A stretch of 62,056 bases of DNA, taken from NCBI GenBank assembly GCA_910578795.1, contig CAJTSD010000020.1, positions 1 to 62,056 of the forward strand, written 5' to 3'. Under the pieces are notes generated by a model that was given only the letters and a program-made list of their open reading frames with translations, had not been told where the DNA came from and searched no databases. This document shows, piece after piece, positions 9,730 to 19,871 of the stretch. Positions within the stretch are counted from its first letter, which is position 1. Each line of letters opens with the position of its first letter. The translations under genes were made by a program, and so were the position numbers. Source of the stretch: an uncultured Lachnospiraceae bacterium. Its GTDB lineage: Bacteria; Bacillota; Clostridia; Lachnospirales; Lachnospiraceae.

Positions 9730-10103
9730 ATTTTCTCCTCCCCAAAAACATCCTCATAAGACACATATCCCGATTCCAAAGCCGCAACTCTCCCTGCTTC
9801 TCCAATCATTTTCTCTACAGCTGGCCGCACCTGACTTTGAGCCTGTTTAAAATGTTGAAGCAGTTTTTTTCCGCTATATCCCTGCTCAATTAAATCCGCC
9901 AATATCTGTTCTGCAAACTCCCCACCTGTGTTTGTTTTTGCAGGACGTATAATCAGTTCATTCCCGCGCACCATACACTCCGCTTCTGTATCAAACCCCA
10001 ACATGGCAAAAAATTTTTTGGGAATTGTTATCTGTCGTTTTGCCGAGATGCTCACTTTTTTCATTTCCATAGGAATACTACCTTTCATCATAGTTGCTGA
10101 CAT
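9726..10103 (-). CDS. AbrB/SpoVT-fold antitoxin
   Basis: The start at 10103 is chosen because AAGGAGG (10112-10118) lies 8 bases upstream; the reading frame extends 32 codons further but without such a site. The 125-aa product has a swapped-hairpin AbrB/SpoVT DNA-binding core near residues 14-45 (KKVSISAKRQITIPKKFFAM, then ECMVRGNELIIRP). The C-terminal part is predicted helical and would bind the toxin. The gene precedes the RelE/ParE toxin and overlaps it by four bases. Antitoxins of this fold usually autorepress their operon, which is expected but not shown here. Confidence 0.78.
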   Translation of the reverse strand: MSATMMKGSIPMEMKKVSISAKRQITIPKKFFAMLGFDTEAECMVRGNELIIRPAKTNTGGEFAEQILADLIEQGYSGKKLLQHFKQAQSQVRPAVEKMIGEAGRVAALESGYVSYEDVFGEEKI

Positions 10104-10281
10104 ATCTGTATCCTCCTTATCATATTCAACCCAAAGGGAAACTATTCTTGGTTTCTTTGTATCTAGGATAACTGTATTAAATTTTTTTTCATCTGTCAAG
10201 CTCCCTCATCCCTAGCTGCGCAATATATTGGAATACCACGCCCAGCTTTCCGACATATTTCGTTTGGACACCCATGTACAT

Positions 10282-10320
10282 ATAAAAACAGAGAGGATAT
10301 AAGATCCTCTCTGTTTTTAT
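10282..10320. terminator. Strong bidirectional terminator after the 911-aa pectinesterase gene
   Basis: ATAAAAACAGAGAGGAT (10282-10298) and its exact complement (10304-10320) form a 17-bp stem with a 5-base loop and A/T tracts on both sides. It lies 30 bases past the pectinesterase stop and separates that gene from the toxin-antitoxin operon downstream. It can act on either strand. Confidence 0.88.
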
Positions 10321-10349
10321 TCCATATTTATATGCCTCTGATTATAATG

Positions 10350-13085
10350 CTATTCCGCAATCCTCATATCCTTCCCAGCGAACGGATTCCATTCGCCCAA
10401 GAATGCCGCGACAACCGTATTGTCGTTTACAACTGTCGTTTTGTCTGCGAGGGTTACGCTGCCGTCGGCGCCTGCGCTCAGGACTGCCGCCCAATCTGCG
10501 CGTGCGCTGGTGTCGGATGCTGCCCCGGTTGCTTCCTGGGAAGCATACTCCTGCATAAATGCCGACTCGCCGCCCAGGGAGTTGAGCCAGCCCTTTGACT
10601 GGATTAGCGATTCGCTTGCGCCGTTGAAGTCCGTCTGCTCTATAATGGTCTTATAGAAAAGCACTTCGCTGGTGTCAGCCTTCCACGGTCTTCCGAGCAA
10701 TCCCGGTTTTGACTTTAGGGATGACGCTGTGTCAACGCCCGGTGTCGTTGAGGTGATGGTACAATTATACATCAGGTATCCTTTGTCGCCTGCGTTCTGC
10801 TGCGCAGCCGTGATGTAGCCTGTGTCGTTTGCATCCTCGCTGGTGTTGAATACAAGGTCGCACTTTGCAAACACTGCGGTCATGCCGCCATAGATATAAT
10901 CCACGCCGCCGTAAACCGAACAGTTATAGAATCCTGCCGTTACGCCATTACCGCCAAACAGTGTATCCTGTCTTCCAATAAACTTGCAGTTGTCAAAGAA
11001 AATCTGCTGATAGCCATTGCCGATGCCAAGCGCAGAAGCACGCTCTACCATAGACTTATTCTGTACTGCCGTGCTGCCAGCCTTCATGGAAGATCTTGGT
11101 GTTTCCTTTTCGCCCTTCGGCGCGTCGCTTAAAGCCACAACGGTGTCGTTCGCCTCTTTTTCTGAAATATACTGGTTAAACGAGTTTTCAAAAATAATGC
11201 CTTCCGCCTGGAAACCGTCAGCATTGACTGCCACTGTTGCATTCCACATCTGATTGGTATTCTTGTAAGTCGCATATCCGTTCTCCGTACTGACGTTCAA
11301 CACGCGCTCGCTCCAGCGTCCGTCTGTATCCATACTATAGTAATTGTAACCATGACCATAGTATGATGTAATACGTACTGCATTCTTATCAATGTCCACG
11401 CCCTTGTTCAGTGTCTGAAGACTCGGTGTATCACTTGCATTCTTGAGTGTGATGTTCGGCATTCCGATAATCAGCATCTCCTCATAATTGCCCGGCTCAA
11501 TCTTGATTGTAACGCGCTCGTTGTTTGGTCTGTCCATGTAGTAAACTGCAATCAGCGCATCGTTGATTGACTGGAATTCGCAGCCTTTTTTGCCAACCGT
11601 AAGCACAGGTCTGTACGCTGTTTTTTCCTCATCGGTATCCTGCGCAAAGCTGATTGTCTTAATCTGATTCTTTCCCTCGACTTTTACATTCGAAGTAAGT
11701 TTTTGTGTATAAGTGCCGCTCTTTACCTCTACGCCGTAAACACCGTCGCGAAGCCAAATGCGGTCTGTACCCGTAAACGTATATACATAGCCCTCCTCAT
11801 TGAGGTTCGTGAAGACAAACTCCGCTGTTGAAAGCTCATTTTTTGCCGCTCCGTCTGCTGCAATCGTGATCTTATATGTGGGCTTTTTGTCAAATACAAG
11901 ATTCCTTGTGCCGTCCTCCAAAGCCGATATGCTCTTGCGTGAAAGCTCATAGTCATTGACCATTCCCGCATGAATATCATACTTTACGCCCTTTTCAAGC
12001 TGAAGTGTGTATGCATTTCCATCAATACGGATTTCAGGCTTGTATATCTCATCTGATACGAAAATAAGCGCAAGTTTGGAAAGCTCCGATGCGTCCAAGC
12101 CCTTGATTTCACCCTTCAGCGTCACAAGGTCAACCGCGTTTACATTCACATCAAAGGCAGTCGCTCCTGCTCCCTTTGCAAGCGCAAGTTCTCGTGCACT
12201 ATGAATCACATATGCATTTGCCCCCTCGAGGGAAACGTCATACGTGTACTGCTCACACAGGTTTACGGAATATTTTCCATCCTGAACAAGCGCTGTCTGC
12301 GCCAATCCGGATTCCCTGCTCGTGAAGACAACTTTATATCCAGAAGGAATGTCTGCCGGAGCCGTCACGGTACCTGCCACTGAAACTGTCGCAGGATGCT
12401 CTACCGTAACTCTTGCAACGACCAGTTTTTCCGTCAGCGTATAGAGCTTGTACATTCCGGTTTCAGCCGCATAAAACGTAAGGATTGTTCCGTTCTCCAC
12501 ACCCGTATGGTCCTGCTGTGTTTTTACGCCGCTTGGGCTTTCCAGCGTATAGGTGTTGACGCTCTTTGCGGAGTTTGCGCTTACCGCAAACGTAAGAATA
12601 TCGCCTGCCTGCGCATAAACACTCAAATAAACCGAATCCGTCATGGACTTATTGGAGTATAAATACCCCTCATATGTATTTCCGGCAAATTTCAGAGATT
12701 TCTCGTCATATCTGGTCACGTCCTTGTTGGTGGTGCGAAGCCTGTGCGTATTCTTGTTTCCACCGTCATCAAATGCAAAGAGGGTATCTCCCGCCTTGTT
12801 TTTTACGGCAAAGGACGTGATATTCTGGCTTACCGTACCCGCCGCTTTTCCCGGATAAAATCCGTTTAACGTGCTCTTGGTCAGCATATTGTTGTAGCCT
12901 TCCCCAAGACTTGCCGCGCCAAAATCATAGACATCAACGTTTCCGTTTTCATTCTTGCCCTCGATTTGCTTCGGCAGCTGCGCCGTGTTACCGGCAGGCT
13001 CTGCAGCAGTCACTGACATCCCCGACAAGAGCATTGTGCCCGCTAAGAGCATTGCTAAAAATGATTTTTTCTTATGCGTTCTCAT
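10350..13085 (-). CDS. Secreted CE8 pectinesterase (911 aa)
   Basis: The start at 13085 has GGAGGT five bases upstream and gives a signal peptide (RTHKKKSFLAMLLAGTMLL...). After cleavage comes a module beginning VDVYDFGAASLGEG (about 45-240), two carboxypeptidase-regulatory-like beta modules, and a C-terminal CE8 beta-helix from about residue 490. CE8 motifs are intact: GRQDTLFGG (about 705), VDYIYGG (about 730) and LLGRPW (about 798), giving the Gln, two Asp, Arg and Trp of the pectin methylesterase site. It removes methyl esters from galacturonan so that PL1 and PL9 lyases can cut. Its CE8 domain is very close to that of the next gene, suggesting duplication. It lacks the Ig-like tail of its neighbours. 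Confidence 0.9.
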   Translation of the reverse strand: MRTHKKKSFLAMLLAGTMLLSGMSVTAAEPAGNTAQLPKQIEGKNENGNVDVYDFGAASLGEGYNNMLTKSTLNGFYPGKAAGTVSQNITSFAVKNKAGDTLFAFDDGGNKNTHRLRTTNKDVTRYDEKSLKFAGNTYEGYLYSNKSMTDSVYLSVYAQAGDILTFAVSANSAKSVNTYTLESPSGVKTQQDHTGVENGTILTFYAAETGMYKLYTLTEKLVVARVTVEHPATVSVAGTVTAPADIPSGYKVVFTSRESGLAQTALVQDGKYSVNLCEQYTYDVSLEGANAYVIHSARELALAKGAGATAFDVNVNAVDLVTLKGEIKGLDASELSKLALIFVSDEIYKPEIRIDGNAYTLQLEKGVKYDIHAGMVNDYELSRKSISALEDGTRNLVFDKKPTYKITIAADGAAKNELSTAEFVFTNLNEEGYVYTFTGTDRIWLRDGVYGVEVKSGTYTQKLTSNVKVEGKNQIKTISFAQDTDEEKTAYRPVLTVGKKGCEFQSINDALIAVYYMDRPNNERVTIKIEPGNYEEMLIIGMPNITLKNASDTPSLQTLNKGVDIDKNAVRITSYYGHGYNYYSMDTDGRWSERVLNVSTENGYATYKNTNQMWNATVAVNADGFQAEGIIFENSFNQYISEKEANDTVVALSDAPKGEKETPRSSMKAGSTAVQNKSMVERASALGIGNGYQQIFFDNCKFIGRQDTLFGGNGVTAGFYNCSVYGGVDYIYGGMTAVFAKCDLVFNTSEDANDTGYITAAQQNAGDKGYLMYNCTITSTTPGVDTASSLKSKPGLLGRPWKADTSEVLFYKTIIEQTDFNGASESLIQSKGWLNSLGGESAFMQEYASQEATGAASDTSARADWAAVLSAGADGSVTLADKTTVVNDNTVVAAFLGEWNPFAGKDMRIAE

Positions 13086-13127
13086 CTCTACCTCCATCAC
13101 AAAATAGTTTTTATGTTACCTTTATAC

Positions 13128-13156
13128 AATATAACAAATTTTGGCAAAATTTTCAA
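13128..13156 (-). promoter_or_regulatory. Promoter of the 911-aa pectinesterase gene with a palindrome in its spacer
   Basis: On the minus strand TTGAAA (13156-13151) and TATATT (13133-13128) are 17 bases apart, about 40 bases upstream of the start codon. The 17-bp palindrome AAATTTTGGCAAAATTT (13136-13152) fills the space between the two elements, a classic place for a repressor operator. Confidence 0.6.
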
Positions 13157-13188
13157 CACAGTTTTGGTTAAAATATCAAAATTAAAAA

Positions 13189-13209
13189 GCCCCGGGGTTC
13201 TCCCCGGGA
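13189..13209 (-). terminator. Terminator of the 2084-aa pectinesterase gene
   Basis: CCCGGGG (13191-13197) pairs with CCCCGGG (13202-13208) across a 4-base loop, and the minus strand continues GCTTTTTAATTTT. It lies about 40 bases past the stop codon. Confidence 0.8.
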
Positions 13210-13244
13210 CCTTTTGTTTGTTGTGTTTTATGTCTTATGATGAC

Positions 13245-16200
13245 TTATAACAGATTGAAATACTTTTCCAACAATTTCACTGCACCGCCAAGGCTGGTTG
13301 TATTTGTGGTAAGAGATAAATCTGATACCGATACTGCCTTAATCCGAATTGTTGCTTTCTTGCTTCCGACTGCACCATCGCCGTTTCCATTGATGATTAC
13401 GGTAGCTGTGCCTTTCTCTGTAGCATTTGTCCATGCTACATCGTAAGACGCCGGATCAATTACCTTTCCTGTCTTAGCGCTTGTCAGTCTTACATATACT
13501 GCATTCTTGTCGTCAGAAGCAGCCCCATTCTCCGGTGTAAAGTACTCTCTGCCAGTGTAGCTCAAGTAAGTAAGCACGTTGCCATTCTTGCCCACAAACT
13601 GTACTTTTGCCTTGGAAATGTCTTCCGCGTCTGCTGATGCAGGCGCCACTTCATAAGTGCCTACGCCCTGATCTTCCGCCAAACGGTAATTGTTGTTTCT
13701 CATCTTAATTGTTACCTTAACCTCTGCGCTCTTATCACCCTTTGCCAAAGTAACGTTAACCATGTCATCCTTCTTATAGTTCTCCTGTGATGCACTCTTC
13801 CACTCATAACTTACCGTATAGTTTGAAGCTCTGAGCGTTGCTCCGTCCACCTTTACAACAGGCACTGACTTATATGATTTTCCGGCTTTCGTATACACCT
13901 TATTCGGTGCAATCACTTCTACCTCTGAAAATTCTGCAGGCACAACTGTAAAGTCTTTCGTAATTGCAGTGCTTCCCTTATAATTTCCAACGAAGGAAAT
14001 CGTAACCTTCGCAGCTTTGCCAAGCTTTCTGTTGTTCTTGTAAGAAACCTTGTAGTCTTTTCCAAGTACCAGCTCTTCGTCCAGTCCTGTATAAACAACT
14101 GTCAGGTTCTCAACCTTTGCACCCTTATCGCTATAAGCTGCTTCTTCGTCATACGTAATATCAAACTTCTTTGAATCCGTAACCTTTAACGGGCTGACAC
14201 TAAATGACCTTGTAATGCTGCCTGTATACTCGCCGATACCTACAACCGTAAACTTAACAGTTCCTACCTTGCTTGTATCATTGCATACTACATCAAAGTT
14301 CTCGCCCAAAACAAGTTTCTTTGCGCTCTTTGAATCCGTAACCTTAATCAGTCCCTTATCAATCAGCTCATCAATGTCCGGATTATCGCCGTAAGTAAAT
14401 TTGCAGTTTCTGTCAACTGCTACTTTAATCGCCTTGGCATTTCTCTTATCAACAACCTTTACATTGACTTCAACTTCGCCCGTATAATTGCCTGTACCTG
14501 TAATTGTCAATGTATTGTAATTGTCGCCGGTCGTAACTTTTGTATATCTTCCATTTGCAAGTCCTTTTCCTGCAAGAGTGTACGATTTGCTTGAAAGATT
14601 CTTGTTGTTATGTACAATAACAGGTGCTACCTTTGTATTGACTACTACTGTCATCTCTCTTGGGATAAATACTGTTTCATCTGCGATATCCCTCTTGTTA
14701 ATCGTAAACGGAATCTCGCTGGTATTTCCTGCATAGTTGCCCTTACCTGAAACGATAACCGTTGCATTTCCAACGTTTATGTTATTCCTGTATTTTACAG
14801 TGTAATCTACATCCGGTATCAAAAGTTTTCCGTCGCTATATACTTCCATATTCGGCTGAATTCTGCTTCCTGTATAAGCACAAAGCGCATCACGCTGTGC
14901 TGCAGTTACCGGAATACCCCACTCATCCACAAAGCGAACGTACATTCCTGTTTCTGTCGGGATGTTATTCACAACTTCCGAAGAAGGTGTATTCACGATG
15001 CTCATATCCTTGCCTGCAAACGGATTCCAGTCGCCTAAGAACGCTGCTACTACCGTATCATCCGTAACAACTGTGTTGCCGTCCGCAAGTGTTATCTTGC
15101 CGTCCGCATCTGCCTTAAGCACCTGTGCCCAGCTTACACGCTTATCTGTATTGTCTACGCCTGCAAGCTCTATTGACGCATATTCCTGACTCAGCTTAGA
15201 CTCTCCGCCAAGTCCTGAGTTCCAGCCTACTGCCTGAATCAATGATTCATTCTTTCCGTTAAAGTTTGTCTTTTCAATAATTGTCTTGTAGAATAAAGCT
15301 TCTCCTGTATTTGCCTGCCAAGGTCTACCGAACTGACCCGGCTTTGACATCTTCTGTGACGCAGAGTTTACGCCCGGAACTGTCGATGTTACTGTACAGT
15401 TGTACATGAGATATCCTCTGCCTGAGCTCTGCTGCGGAGCAGTAATATATCCTACATCGTTCTTAACGCCTGACTCTGTCTGGTCATTTGTGTTAAATAC
15501 AAGATCGCACTTTGCAAATACTGCTGTCATACCACCAAAGATATAGTCCGTGCCGCCGTAAACGTCACAGTCATAAAATGCTGCCGTTACGCCAACGCCA
15601 CCATATAATGTATCCTGACGGCTGATAAAGCTACAGTTATTAAAGTTAATATTCTTGTAATTGTTCATAATGGCGAGCGCTGCTGCTCTTTCCACATAAT
15701 CCTTATACTGTACGGAGGTATCTCCCGCATTCAAAGAATTTCTCGGAGCAACCTTTTCGCCCTTTGCACCTGACAACGGTACAATAATATCATCCGCTGC
15801 CTTCTTTGATACATACTGGTTAAATGAATTTTCAAAAATAATTCCGTCTGCTTCAAATCCGTCTGCACCGATTACGACGGTTGCATTCCAGTAGCTTCCT
15901 GAAGTCGTACCGGTTCCGGGATTTGTAAATGACATATATCCGTTCTCTTTGTTTGCCTCAAGAATGTCTGCATTCCACTTGCAGTCCTCACCCATTGAGT
16001 AGTAAGCATAGCCATGTCCATAGTATGATGTCACACGTACGGAAGAAGGGTCAATGTCTACACCTTTGTTTATGGGTGTAATGCTTGCGTTTGCTTTTGC
16101 GTTCTTAAGTGTGATGTTCGGCATGTCAATTACAAGCATTTCCTCATAATCGCCCGGCTGAATCTCAATCGTTACGCGCTGGTCGTCTGTTCTATCCATC

Positions 16201-19200
16201 TTTCTCACGCCGTCAAGTGCATCGTTGATTGATGTGTAATCGCAGCCCTTTGCGCCTACTGTAACTTTTGCTTTGTACTCTGTCTTACCATCTTTTGCGT
16301 CTACTTTGATTTTCTTAATGTAGCTTGTAAAATCGCTTCCCACAAAGATTACAGCTTTTCCTGCTTCTCCTGTGTACTCAAAAGTCACATCAATATCACC
16401 GGAATTTGTCTTGTCCGTATATCTTACATCGCTGCCTTCCATACCAATATCCCAGTTGTAACCAACGCTTACGGTAATTGTAGAAGGTCCGGAAACAGGA
16501 ACGGAAACGCTGCCCACCTGAACAACAGCTCCGCTTTGATCCTTGACACAGCCAATCATCATTCCGTACTGAGATCCATGCTTCTTACCATTTACAATTG
16601 TCAATCCTCTATAAGATGTCGGATTTGTCTTTGGATAATCATCCAGTCTGAAATCCCATTCTGTTCTAGGATTTGGATCAAATCTGATTATTTTCTCTGT
16701 ATCTGCTCCATTTACCTTAAGATCAGATGTTACCTTCTGCGTATAAGGGCACTCCAGACCTACTGCCACTTCATACTGTCCATCTCTTAATACAATTCCT
16801 TCTGTTCCTGTAAAGGTATATACGTAGTCTTTCTCATATTCCTTTACATTATCCTTCTCATGCACTCTCGAGAAGATTAAGCTGGTTGATGCAAGATCTT
16901 CTTTTGTAATGCCTTCCGGCGTAATTGTTATATTGTAAACAGGCTTTGCTTCAAATACAATATCCTGTGCGCCGTCTGCTGTTGCGGAAATCTTTTCCGT
17001 TATCAGCGTAAAATCATCTACACCTTCCGCAACGACTGCATACTCAACTCCGCTTTCAAGCACTAATGTGAAATCACCTGTCTCAGCAACTGTAAGCTCA
17101 GGCACATAAATGTTATCGCTTTCAAATGTAAGCTTCAAGTTCTTTAAAGGCTCTGCCACGCCGCCTGCGACTGCAGCAAATCCTGTAATCTTTCCTGTAA
17201 CGGTTGCGAGCTGAACCGCCTCTACTTCGATGTCATATGTAAAGGTCTTTTGGTCGTTTTCTACTTTGACGGTATCGCTGTTGAGCGTGAACGATGCGGG
17301 ATCATTCTTAATGATGTATCCGTTTGCATCACCTAATGAAACTTCATATGTGTAACGCTCATTCAGGTCAATTGAGTAGGCACCGTTTGATACCTTTGCG
17401 CTCTTTTGCGCGCCCGTTTCCTTGCTTGTAAATACGATAGAGTAATCCTTTGTAAGGCTTTCCGGAGCATTTACCTTGCCAGATACTTTTACATAATCTG
17501 TCTTTTCTACGGTTACTCTTGCTACTACGAGCTTCTCATTTACGCTATACATCTTGTACTCTGCGTCATGTGTTGCATAGAAGGTAGCAATCCCTGCATT
17601 TCCTGCGACATACTCATAAGTCTGCGCGTCACCCTCACCGTCAAGCGCCTCAAACTTGATAGTAGAATCATTACCATTGCTGCCTACTACTGCTGTTACA
17701 ATATCGCCTTCCTCAAGTGCAAGTCCTAAATATACGGCATCTGTAGACGAGCTGTTTGAATAAACATATCCAAGATATACATTTCCGTTTGCATCTTTTA
17801 ATGACTTTTCATCATGTCTTGTTATCTTCTTGTTCATTGTACGGAGACGGTTATTTGTTTTGTTGTTTCCGTTAAACTCCATCAGAACTTTTCCGTCGTC
17901 ATTCTTCACTTCAAATGAGCCGATTGCTCCGCCGGAGCTTCCCGGTTCTTTTCCGCTGGCAATGTTCCAGGTGTTCATAACATCTTCTGTAAGCATGTTA
18001 TTGACATCCTGAACTTCCTGAATGTATTTGGTCGGCATACCGTTTGAATCAACTTCGATTGCGCCTGCCGCGAAATCCCATACGTCGGGCTTTCCGTCTT
18101 TGTTCTTGCCGGTAACGCCTGCAGGGGTGTCGCCACCATCAACATATTTAACATTGATACTATGAATATAATTCGAATGTGTATAGGTTAATGTCAGCTT
18201 ACCCGCTCCTGCTGTCAAAGTATATACTGGATCTTTATCTTCTGACTTTGTTGGCTCTATGGCTGTTTCGCCTGATTTTGCACTTATCGTACCTCTACTA
18301 TACTGGCAACCATTTATTGTGATATCAGCCTTCTTTTCCAAGTTCAGCACCATTGTCGCTTCGCCGCCCTGGGTTGTTGCGCCATGATCGTACTTTTCAC
18401 CGTTCAAACCAAATCCTGTGCAGGTAAGTCCCTTGGTATTTTCAAGGGTAGACAACAGATCCGCAGTAGCAAAATTGATAGTTCCTTCTGCTATGTATTC
18501 ATCTGTTTGGTCACCGCCGGGGGTGTCAGAGCCTGACGCTGTCTCAACAACTTTTATGCTCATAACCCTTGCCCCACGCGCATACGCTGCATCTTCTGGA
18601 GATACTACTTTATATGTACCTGCTGGTAATGCCTCATACTTTATTTCTGTCGCAGCAGTTCCTGTAACAGTTGAAATAGGGTCACCTGTATTCGTTTGAA
18701 GGTCTCCCCCATCCTTACGCAGCCCTACTGCAGACGTATTGCTACCACCTGTAGAACTCATACTAAGCGTTACATTTGCCGTTTTACCTTCTGCAACAGT
18801 AAATTTAATTGAGCTTGATTCGGCTGAACCGACCTCTACGCAAAATATTTTTGGATCCGTAACAGTTTGACTAGTCTTATCATATTTCTTTACACGTTTT
18901 TTTACTGTTCCGTCAACAGAAAAATAACTGTCAAAATTGGATTCATTCTCCGGAACTAATGCCACATTATCTGCCTCTGTTTCATCCTTCAGCTGCGTCG
19001 CATCAAAGGTATGCTCATTCTCCGCCTTTAAATCCTCATCCGCTTCCTTACTTTCCGTTTCCACAGCCTCGGATGTTTCAGTCTGTGTTTCTGTTTCCTC
19101 AACCGAAGAAGACTCCGTCTCAGAAGTCTGCTCGTCCTTCGCTGTCTCGGTTTCTGTCGTTTCCTCTTTGGTTGTCTGTGTTTCCTTTGTTTCAGCCTCG

Positions 19201-19499
19201 GTCGTTTCCGCCTTGGCTGTTTCGGTTTCTGTTGCCTCTACCTTTGTTGTCTCTGCCTCTGTCTTTCCGGCTGCCTCCGACTCGCCGGAAGCATTGTCGT
19301 CATTCTTGGAAGCTTTTTCCGTTTCACCCTCTGCCTCTTCGCCTGCAGTAGTGTTGGATTCGGGAGCTTCCTCGTAGTACGCGTCCCCGGTGTCTTTGGG
19401 GGCTTCGCTTGCGAAAGCGGTCATATTAGACATAATCATCGCACCGGAAAGGATGTATGCCAAAATGCGCTTCCCAAATTTCTTTTTAAAATTACCCAT
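13245..19499 (-). CDS. Giant secreted CE8 pectinesterase with Ig-like repeats (2084 aa)
   Basis: The start at 19499 follows a GGAGGG site and gives the signal peptide MGNFKKKFGKRILAYILSG. Next come a Glu/Thr-rich linker (about 40-160), a beta module related to that in the PL9 protein, one copy of a repeated module ending YIHSINVKYVDGG (about 340-455), a DVWDFAAGA module, regulatory-like beta modules and a CE8 beta-helix (about 1080-1500). CE8 motifs are SRQDTLYGG (about 1298), TDYIFGG (about 1320) and FGRPW (about 1391). Residues 1500-2084 are tandem Ig-like repeats of the YKNN...GTA type. It should demethylate pectin at or near the cell surface. No sorting signal or SLH domain is visible. 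The CE8 core is a close paralogue of that in the downstream 911-aa enzyme. Confidence 0.88.
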   Translation of the reverse strand: MGNFKKKFGKRILAYILSGAMIMSNMTAFASEAPKDTGDAYYEEAPESNTTAGEEAEGETEKASKNDDNASGESEAAGKTEAETTKVEATETETAKAETTEAETKETQTTKEETTETETAKDEQTSETESSSVEETETQTETSEAVETESKEADEDLKAENEHTFDATQLKDETEADNVALVPENESNFDSYFSVDGTVKKRVKKYDKTSQTVTDPKIFCVEVGSAESSSIKFTVAEGKTANVTLSMSSTGGSNTSAVGLRKDGGDLQTNTGDPISTVTGTAATEIKYEALPAGTYKVVSPEDAAYARGARVMSIKVVETASGSDTPGGDQTDEYIAEGTINFATADLLSTLENTKGLTCTGFGLNGEKYDHGATTQGGEATMVLNLEKKADITINGCQYSRGTISAKSGETAIEPTKSEDKDPVYTLTAGAGKLTLTYTHSNYIHSINVKYVDGGDTPAGVTGKNKDGKPDVWDFAAGAIEVDSNGMPTKYIQEVQDVNNMLTEDVMNTWNIASGKEPGSSGGAIGSFEVKNDDGKVLMEFNGNNKTNNRLRTMNKKITRHDEKSLKDANGNVYLGYVYSNSSSTDAVYLGLALEEGDIVTAVVGSNGNDSTIKFEALDGEGDAQTYEYVAGNAGIATFYATHDAEYKMYSVNEKLVVARVTVEKTDYVKVSGKVNAPESLTKDYSIVFTSKETGAQKSAKVSNGAYSIDLNERYTYEVSLGDANGYIIKNDPASFTLNSDTVKVENDQKTFTYDIEVEAVQLATVTGKITGFAAVAGGVAEPLKNLKLTFESDNIYVPELTVAETGDFTLVLESGVEYAVVAEGVDDFTLITEKISATADGAQDIVFEAKPVYNITITPEGITKEDLASTSLIFSRVHEKDNVKEYEKDYVYTFTGTEGIVLRDGQYEVAVGLECPYTQKVTSDLKVNGADTEKIIRFDPNPRTEWDFRLDDYPKTNPTSYRGLTIVNGKKHGSQYGMMIGCVKDQSGAVVQVGSVSVPVSGPSTITVSVGYNWDIGMEGSDVRYTDKTNSGDIDVTFEYTGEAGKAVIFVGSDFTSYIKKIKVDAKDGKTEYKAKVTVGAKGCDYTSINDALDGVRKMDRTDDQRVTIEIQPGDYEEMLVIDMPNITLKNAKANASITPINKGVDIDPSSVRVTSYYGHGYAYYSMGEDCKWNADILEANKENGYMSFTNPGTGTTSGSYWNATVVIGADGFEADGIIFENSFNQYVSKKAADDIIVPLSGAKGEKVAPRNSLNAGDTSVQYKDYVERAAALAIMNNYKNINFNNCSFISRQDTLYGGVGVTAAFYDCDVYGGTDYIFGGMTAVFAKCDLVFNTNDQTESGVKNDVGYITAPQQSSGRGYLMYNCTVTSTVPGVNSASQKMSKPGQFGRPWQANTGEALFYKTIIEKTNFNGKNESLIQAVGWNSGLGGESKLSQEYASIELAGVDNTDKRVSWAQVLKADADGKITLADGNTVVTDDTVVAAFLGDWNPFAGKDMSIVNTPSSEVVNNIPTETGMYVRFVDEWGIPVTAAQRDALCAYTGSRIQPNMEVYSDGKLLIPDVDYTVKYRNNINVGNATVIVSGKGNYAGNTSEIPFTINKRDIADETVFIPREMTVVVNTKVAPVIVHNNKNLSSKSYTLAGKGLANGRYTKVTTGDNYNTLTITGTGNYTGEVEVNVKVVDKRNAKAIKVAVDRNCKFTYGDNPDIDELIDKGLIKVTDSKSAKKLVLGENFDVVCNDTSKVGTVKFTVVGIGEYTGSITRSFSVSPLKVTDSKKFDITYDEEAAYSDKGAKVENLTVVYTGLDEELVLGKDYKVSYKNNRKLGKAAKVTISFVGNYKGSTAITKDFTVVPAEFSEVEVIAPNKVYTKAGKSYKSVPVVKVDGATLRASNYTVSYEWKSASQENYKKDDMVNVTLAKGDKSAEVKVTIKMRNNNYRLAEDQGVGTYEVAPASADAEDISKAKVQFVGKNGNVLTYLSYTGREYFTPENGAASDDKNAVYVRLTSAKTGKVIDPASYDVAWTNATEKGTATVIINGNGDGAVGSKKATIRIKAVSVSDLSLTTNTTSLGGAVKLLEKYFNLL

Positions 19500-19871
19500 A
19501 GTTCTCCCTCCATGTTGCAACTGTTTTTCCAACAGTTAAACCATTTGTCTGCAAAGTATTTTCGACCGCACTGCCGAATCCCGCCAACACCCTTCCTCAT
19601 TTCTTTCCATGTCAGTTTCCCCCGCAAAATGCTCAAAAAAATACTTCTTATCATTAAATATAGCAAAAAAGATTACCTATTTCAACCATATTTTAATTTT
19701 TTGTTTATTATTTTTGTTTTTTTATAACGGTTTTTCTCTTATTTTTTTATGAAATTTCCACAAAAATAGCTTTTTATAATAAATTAATGGATAAAAACGA
19801 GTTTTGGCGTTATATAAATATCTTAAAATGGTAAACGACGAACAGAATGATTACTGTCCGTCGTTTATGTA
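19500..19871. other. AT-rich leader and promoter region of the 2084-aa gene
   Basis: The 372 bases contain long T and A tracts and no supported gene. The promoter of the downstream (minus-strand) pectinesterase must be here, but several AT-rich candidates compete and none is clearly best. Confidence 0.5.

Noticed and set aside
10104..10199. Longer antitoxin start, 32 codons upstream
   Set aside because: The extension lacks a ribosome binding site while AAGGAGG sits at the right distance from the internal ATG at 10103.
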